Made by a program: the position numbers and the translations under genes. A stretch of DNA of 64,000 nucleotides from Crateriforma spongiae (GTDB lineage: Bacteria > Planctomycetota > Planctomycetia > Pirellulales > Pirellulaceae), in contig NZ_JAAXMS010000001.1 in the NCBI RefSeq assembly GCF_012290005.1, positions 558,001 through 622,000 on the forward strand, in the 5' to 3' direction. The notes beneath the pieces are model-generated. The model made no database searches, had not been told where the DNA came from, and was given only the letters and a program-made list of their open reading frames with translations. Shown piece by piece: positions 59,560-64,000 of the stretch; the first letter of the stretch is position 1, and each line of letters starts with the position of its first letter.

Positions 59560-60816
59560 ATGAAATTCCGAACATTCTCATTCATGTGGTTGTTGGTAAC
59601 CGCATTACCGCTGCTTGCAGATTCGCCGGCGGAACAAGAAAAACAATCTGACAATAAGGCGGACCCGAAGACGGCCACCGAGGTGTCACCGCCGATCAAA
59701 CTGGACGGGATCTTTCAAGCGGTGCGTCAGTCGGAATTGATGGTCGACAACGAGCAACTGACGGAATTCAAGCTGCTGCGGATTTTGCCGCACGGAACGA
59801 CCGTCAAAGCCGGGGCTCCCGTTATCTGGTTCGATACCGATGGGTTGGACGAAAAACTAGAGAAAGCCGAAACGGAATATCGACTTGCCGAACTGCAAAT
59901 GGAAGCTGATGAGTTTGCGTACGAACAGTTTCTTGAGTCACAGGAGCTTGACCGTGACGCGGCCAAACGGGCGCGAGACAATGCCCGCAGCGACTATGAC
60001 CATTTCATGAAGACACAGTTGGAACGCGAGATTGCCGACGCGAAGCAGGATCTAAAGTCCGCTGAGTTTTCTGTCGAGAGCGCGAAGGAAGAACTCGACC
60101 AACTGACACAGATGTACGAGGAAGATGATCTGACCGAGGAGTCCGAGGAGATTGTCTTGCGTCGCGCCCAATTCACTTACGAATCGGCGATGCACCGTCT
60201 GACGAACTCCAAGATCCGCATCCGACGTTCTTTGGACGTGTTGATCCCACGCCGCGAAGCCAGTCAAGAAGAAACGCTGGACCGGGCGTTGATGCGGTAC
60301 GACAAGGCGATGCACGATTTGGACATCGCCCAACGCAAACGCGAACTGGAGATGGAAAGAAAGCGAGAGGACGTCGAAGAAACGCTGCGCGACTATGAAC
60401 AGATGCGTGAAGAACGCAAGGACGTGGTTCTAAAGGCACCGCACGACGGAATCGTTTTGCACGGCAAGCTCAATCGGGGCAAACTGTCTGACAAACCGGT
60501 TTCGTGGTCGCCCGGCAGCAAGCTGGCAAATCGAACGGTGATTGCGACCATCGCCGATCCGGCCAAACTGCAGGTGCGTGTCGATCTTCCCGAACAGCAC
60601 CGGGCATTGATAGAGCCTGGCAAGCCGGTGACGCTGACCGCCAAAGCGATGCCTGACGTCAGTTTTGCCGCAAAGGTGCGTGAGGTTGCCGAAGTGCCTT
60701 ACGTTCCCGGGAAATTCGACTGCGTGATTTCCGTTCCGATGAGGAAGGTGTCCGGTGTTCGTCCGACGATGGCGTGCGAAGTCGAAATCGAACAGCAAGT
60801 GCAGGATGACGAATGA
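59560..60816 (+). CDS. HlyD-like secreted adaptor with long coiled coil
   Basis: This 418-residue protein has a signal peptide (FSFMWLLVTALPLLADS), a short beta segment with LPHGTTVKAGAPVIWFDTDGL, then a long charged coiled coil (roughly residues 95-300, rich in Glu, Arg, Lys), and returns to a beta domain with VVLKAPHDGIVLHGKL. This is the membrane-fusion-protein topology, but no inner-membrane pump or outer-membrane channel gene is nearby. The stop overlaps the next gene by four bases (ATGA). Confidence 0.78.
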   Translation: MKFRTFSFMWLLVTALPLLADSPAEQEKQSDNKADPKTATEVSPPIKLDGIFQAVRQSELMVDNEQLTEFKLLRILPHGTTVKAGAPVIWFDTDGLDEKLEKAETEYRLAELQMEADEFAYEQFLESQELDRDAAKRARDNARSDYDHFMKTQLEREIADAKQDLKSAEFSVESAKEELDQLTQMYEEDDLTEESEEIVLRRAQFTYESAMHRLTNSKIRIRRSLDVLIPRREASQEETLDRALMRYDKAMHDLDIAQRKRELEMERKREDVEETLRDYEQMREERKDVVLKAPHDGIVLHGKLNRGKLSDKPVSWSPGSKLANRTVIATIADPAKLQVRVDLPEQHRALIEPGKPVTLTAKAMPDVSFAAKVREVAEVPYVPGKFDCVISVPMRKVSGVRPTMACEVEIEQQVQDDE

Positions 60817-62006
60817 GATTTTCGCTAGCCTGCGTGACGATCGGCTGTGTTTTGCAGTGGATGGGCGTCATCGCTACCGGTGAATCGTCGGCGCAGGAAA
60901 TCGTTCCGGCGACCGACCCACAGTCGCTGCCGAGCATCGAGACGATCGATTCGGGTCAGGTGGATGCGTCGCTTGCACGCGGGATCGCCTTTCTGATCGA
61001 AGACCAGAACCCCAACGGTTCGTGGGGATCGGCGACAAAAACCAAAGGATTGAACATTTTCGCTCCCGTTCCGGGCGCCCACCATGCGTTTCGGGCTGGC
61101 ACGACTTCGTTGTGCTTGAGTGCGTTGTTGGAAACAGCACCTGAGGATGACAAGGCGGCCCAAGCGTCGATCGATCGAGCCGAAGATTGGCTTTTCGAGC
61201 ACATTTCCCATCTGCGTCGGGCGACCGGTGATGCGATCTACAACGTGTGGGGACACTGTTATGCGATCCAGGCCCTGGTGCGATTGCACCAGCGGCACGA
61301 TGGAGATGCGGAAAAGCAACAACGGATTGTGAAATTGCTGAACGAGCAATTCGAGCGTTTGCAAAGATACGAATCGGTAGACGGTGGATGGGGTTACTAC
61401 GACTTTCGCTATCAAGCGAATCAGCCGACATCGGATTCGATCAGTTTCGTCAATGGTGCGATTTTGGTCGCCCTTGCCGAAGCAAACGAAATCGGCGTCA
61501 AACCACCAGATCGAATGGTGGATCGTGCGATCGCGGCGCTTCAGCGTCAGCAGAAACCTGATTTCTCGTATCTGTACGGCGAGTACTTGAAAGACCGTCC
61601 GGCTCGTGAGATCAATCGTCCTGGTGGGAGTCTTGGACGAAGCCAGTGCTGCAACGTGGCGCTACGAATGTGGAATCAGCCGGAGGTCACCGATGACGTT
61701 TTATCGAAATGGCTGACGCGACTGTACTTGCGAAATGGCTGGCTGGACATCGGACGAAAACGTCCCATCCCTCATGAGTCATGGATGCAGGTCGCGGGAT
61801 ACTTCTATTACTTCGGGCACTACTACGGCGCATTTGCTTTGGAGCAATTGCCGGCGAAACAGCAGAAGCGTTTCGCCCCATATTTGGCGAAACTGATGTT
61901 GGACCGACAGGAAAAGAATGGTTCGTGGTGGGATTACCCGCTGTACGACTACCATCGCCCGTACGGCACCGCGTTCGCCTTGATGACATTGCATCGATGT
62001 CGATAG
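60813..62006 (+). CDS. Secreted prenyltransferase/squalene-oxidase-repeat protein
   Basis: This 397-residue protein has a signal peptide (VTIGCVLQWMGVIATGESSA) and alpha/alpha-barrel repeats of the terpene-cyclase/prenyltransferase type: IEDQNPNGSWGSA, YESVDGGWGYYDF, YGHYYGAF-like tyrosine motifs and a final DRQEKNGSWWDYPLYDY. The DXDD motif of true cyclases is not evident. In planctomycetes such repeat proteins are common and of unknown function, possibly binding or processing polymer chains. It is translationally coupled to the upstream adaptor. Confidence 0.78.
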   Translation: MRFSLACVTIGCVLQWMGVIATGESSAQEIVPATDPQSLPSIETIDSGQVDASLARGIAFLIEDQNPNGSWGSATKTKGLNIFAPVPGAHHAFRAGTTSLCLSALLETAPEDDKAAQASIDRAEDWLFEHISHLRRATGDAIYNVWGHCYAIQALVRLHQRHDGDAEKQQRIVKLLNEQFERLQRYESVDGGWGYYDFRYQANQPTSDSISFVNGAILVALAEANEIGVKPPDRMVDRAIAALQRQQKPDFSYLYGEYLKDRPAREINRPGGSLGRSQCCNVALRMWNQPEVTDDVLSKWLTRLYLRNGWLDIGRKRPIPHESWMQVAGYFYYFGHYYGAFALEQLPAKQQKRFAPYLAKLMLDRQEKNGSWWDYPLYDYHRPYGTAFALMTLHRCR

Positions 62007-62153
62007 AAGCAATCCCATTCTGGGCACTGTCTAGCAAACGTCGCCCGGGCGGGCAGGACCGCGAGTTCCCGGTGGTGAGTGTCGTCCGTCGGCCGGTCGC
62101 GGGCTATCGTCATCGTCTCCAATTCAATGGAAACAGCGATTGATAGACAATCC

Positions 62154-64000
62154 CTAGTCGACATTGGCCTCGGGCGACGTCATCGAATCAAGTAACGATT
62201 TCAGCCGCGCGATCATGAAATCGCCGCCACCCACAAACACACCGGCGACGTTGCCTTCCCGGTCGATCACTACCAACTGTGGAATGGCATCGGCTTGGTA
62301 ACGTTCTGCTGCAATGCCATCGATGTCCATCGCAACTTCCGGTTGAATGTTCATCCGTCGCAGGCTGCTTCGGATCTGTGCGTCAGCGTCACTAACGTTG
62401 ATCGTCATCAGGCGGACCAGTTCGGACTCGTACTGTGCGGCCACTTCATCAACCTTTGGCATCGTCTGCATGCAGGGGGCGCACCAGGATGCCCAAAAGT
62501 CGACCAGAACGATTTCGCCGCGATATTCTGACAACCGAAATCGACCGCCTTCGACCAAGGGCAGATTGATTTCAGGGGCCTTTTGGCCGTTCAACGGGTG
62601 TGGCGGCACCGTCAATTCGCCACGCATCGCGGCAGCGACAACCGGTTCTTTCGCAAGCTTCATGACCCAGGAACCATAGGCGGCGGGACCGGAGGCTTGC
62701 CCGATTGCACGTCCCAAAACCAGCCGTTCCAGTTGATTCAAGTCAACCTGGCAATCTCCAAAAACACCGTGACGACCCACTAATGTTGGGTCGTCCAGGC
62801 CCGCGGGCACAAAGGTCAGCCGGTCATTCCCGTTGCGAAAAACCGCTTGGATGTGATCGTCAAACCTAGTCTCGGGATTCCGGTCATCGGGGGAATCGGA
62901 CGGGGTTGGTGAATCCTTGTTTTCCTTTGACGCCAACAAATCTTCCGGATGCAACCAGATGATTTGTGTGATTCGGTTTCGGGGAACGGACAACTCATGC
63001 ATCCGTGCCGTGACCGCGACGGCGTCTTCGTCGATCGAAACCATTTGGCATCGCATCATGTCGCCGTTGGCCGCGATCAGCAAATGCGTTGGCGGCGAGT
63101 CGTGCTGAGATCGTGGCAGCGTCAATAATCGTTGGCGTTTGGCTTGTTCCAGATTCGGGATCTTTGTCTTCAGATCAAATTGCACGGCCTTGATCTGGTT
63201 GTCGGGCAAAATCGACACGCCACTTTCGGCGGAGCGGATCTGTAGACCATCTTTGGCCACCCCCAAGACGTCACAGCTGAAATGGTCTCCTGACACCAGA
63301 TAGACGTGATGCGTAAACGCATCTTTCGCTGGTCCGCTCGACGGAGCATCCTTGATGGAACGATCGGATGATGTCGTTGCGGTGGCTGGATCAGGCGAAC
63401 GGTTTTCCCGAAGTTCGGTTAGTCGTTTGCGAGCATCTTCGATTTGCGACCGTCCCGATGGATCCGGTGTCGCTGAGTTCGTTTGTGCCGTCGAAACGGA
63501 TGCTGATGGTTTGCGAATCACACCGCTGACCGACGGAGCGAAACTTGCGGCGGTCTGGCTGCCGCGTGCCTGCCATGCCAGAGTGGCCAAGCCGCTGCGG
63601 CGTTCCCCATCATCCCCATCAGCGGCGGCGTTGATCGCGGCAGTCAGTCGCCCCAAGGTTCGGTGGTCATCCTGTTGCAAGACCGACAAGTCATCCTCGA
63701 TCGTCTGCCAAGGATGTTCACGCCAATGGATTAGACGCACGCGTCGTCGGGGCAGTTTCCCGAGGTGACCGGTCGCGGCGTGGCGAATCTGAATGTGCGT
63801 TGGTGTGACTTTCTGGACGCGGCCAAGCAAGCGTCCGCCGTCACCAAGCAAAAGGGTTGCGATGTCTTTTTGCTGAATCGCATCGTCAGCCGATTCGATA
63901 TCGGATGGTCGCGGGAAATTGATTCCGGCGATCTGTTTCATTGCAATGGATTCCTGCTGCTGATCCGCAGCCATGACCAAACTTTCACCGTCCGATGTCA
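62154..64000 (-). CDS. Modular TlpA-like thioredoxin-fold protein, 5' end beyond window
   Basis: The frame is open to the right edge without a stop, and no signal peptide is seen at the first in-frame starts (about 63980-63974), so the N-terminus is probably outside the window. At least three beta-rich modules of the pattern GDxxxxxVxxVxxxxxxIR are visible (GDGGRLLGRVQKV, GDHFSCDVLGVAKDG, NGDMMRCQMVSIDED). The C-terminus is a thioredoxin domain with FWASWCAPCMQTMPKV and AIPQLVVIDREG. A role in envelope thiol chemistry is likely. It converges with the repeat protein gene. Confidence 0.8.
   Translation of the reverse strand, partial: TSDGESLVMAADQQQESIAMKQIAGINFPRPSDIESADDAIQQKDIATLLLGDGGRLLGRVQKVTPTHIQIRHAATGHLGKLPRRRVRLIHWREHPWQTIEDDLSVLQQDDHRTLGRLTAAINAAADGDDGERRSGLATLAWQARGSQTAASFAPSVSGVIRKPSASVSTAQTNSATPDPSGRSQIEDARKRLTELRENRSPDPATATTSSDRSIKDAPSSGPAKDAFTHHVYLVSGDHFSCDVLGVAKDGLQIRSAESGVSILPDNQIKAVQFDLKTKIPNLEQAKRQRLLTLPRSQHDSPPTHLLIAANGDMMRCQMVSIDEDAVAVTARMHELSVPRNRITQIIWLHPEDLLASKENKDSPTPSDSPDDRNPETRFDDHIQAVFRNGNDRLTFVPAGLDDPTLVGRHGVFGDCQVDLNQLERLVLGRAIGQASGPAAYGSWVMKLAKEPVVAAAMRGELTVPPHPLNGQKAPEINLPLVEGGRFRLSEYRGEIVLVDFWASWCAPCMQTMPKVDEVAAQYESELVRLMTINVSDADAQIRSSLRRMNIQPEVAMDIDGIAAERYQADAIPQLVVIDREGNVAGVFVGGGDFMIARLKSLLDSMTSPEANVD

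Overview
The window looks like a chromosomal segment of a planctomycete, most probably Pirellulaceae (Rhodopirellula-like). This is inferred from gene content: 23S and 5S rRNA genes without a linked 16S gene, a sulfatase, secreted Gfo/Idh/MocA oxidoreductases including one with a Tat signal, DUF1570 and CHAD proteins, many GTG/TTG starts, and large proteins of planctomycete style. No phage, insertion sequence or CRISPR array was seen. Most of the window is core genome.

Layout. 1-9 kb: a partial PAS sensor, a LysR regulator, then on the minus strand an SNF2 helicase followed by a tight three-gene unit (DUF1611 protein, enolase-superfamily epimerase, NhaC antiporter). The first two of these resemble the DgcN/DgcA pair of D-glutamate catabolism. 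9-15 kb: a ferredoxin, and a minus-strand unit of ABC ATPase, FtsX-like permease, HlyD adaptor and YheT-like hydrolase. 15-20.3 kb: housekeeping genes (thpR, a MazG-like pyrophosphohydrolase, hflX with a probable ATT start, an SDR, rsmE) and an ExeA-like ATPase whose Walker A lysine is missing. 20.4-24.5 kb: a minus-strand rRNA unit ordered tRNA-Ile, tRNA-Ala, 23S, 5S, terminator.

25-38 kb: a secreted thioredoxin-fold protein with EF-hand-like loops; ybaB, recR and rpoN; a CHAD protein; a secreted esterase; an EboD-like dehydroquinate-synthase-fold enzyme; a beta-helix protein; a divergent RNase HII-like protein and a C-N hydrolase. 38-46.6 kb: bioD, the dnaG-rpoD pair, then EpmB divergent from efp, and mgtE directly after efp. 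46.8-53.7 kb: two secreted planctomycete proteins and a plus-strand run of ruvB, queA, a Nudix protein and a cysteine desulfurase. 53.7-64 kb: an accessory block of two coupled Gfo/Idh/MocA proteins, a sulfatase, a secreted alpha/beta hydrolase, a coiled-coil adaptor overlapping a prenyltransferase-repeat protein, and a modular thioredoxin-fold protein that runs off the right edge.

The genes group by function in several places. Translation and RNA quality control are covered by efp/epmB, hflX, rsmE and queA. Replication and recombination are covered by dnaG, recR, ruvB and the RNase HII-like gene. The 54-62 kb block suits degradation of sulfated or oxidised glycans. The least expected local systems are the putative D-glutamate unit and the rRNA unit that lacks 16S.
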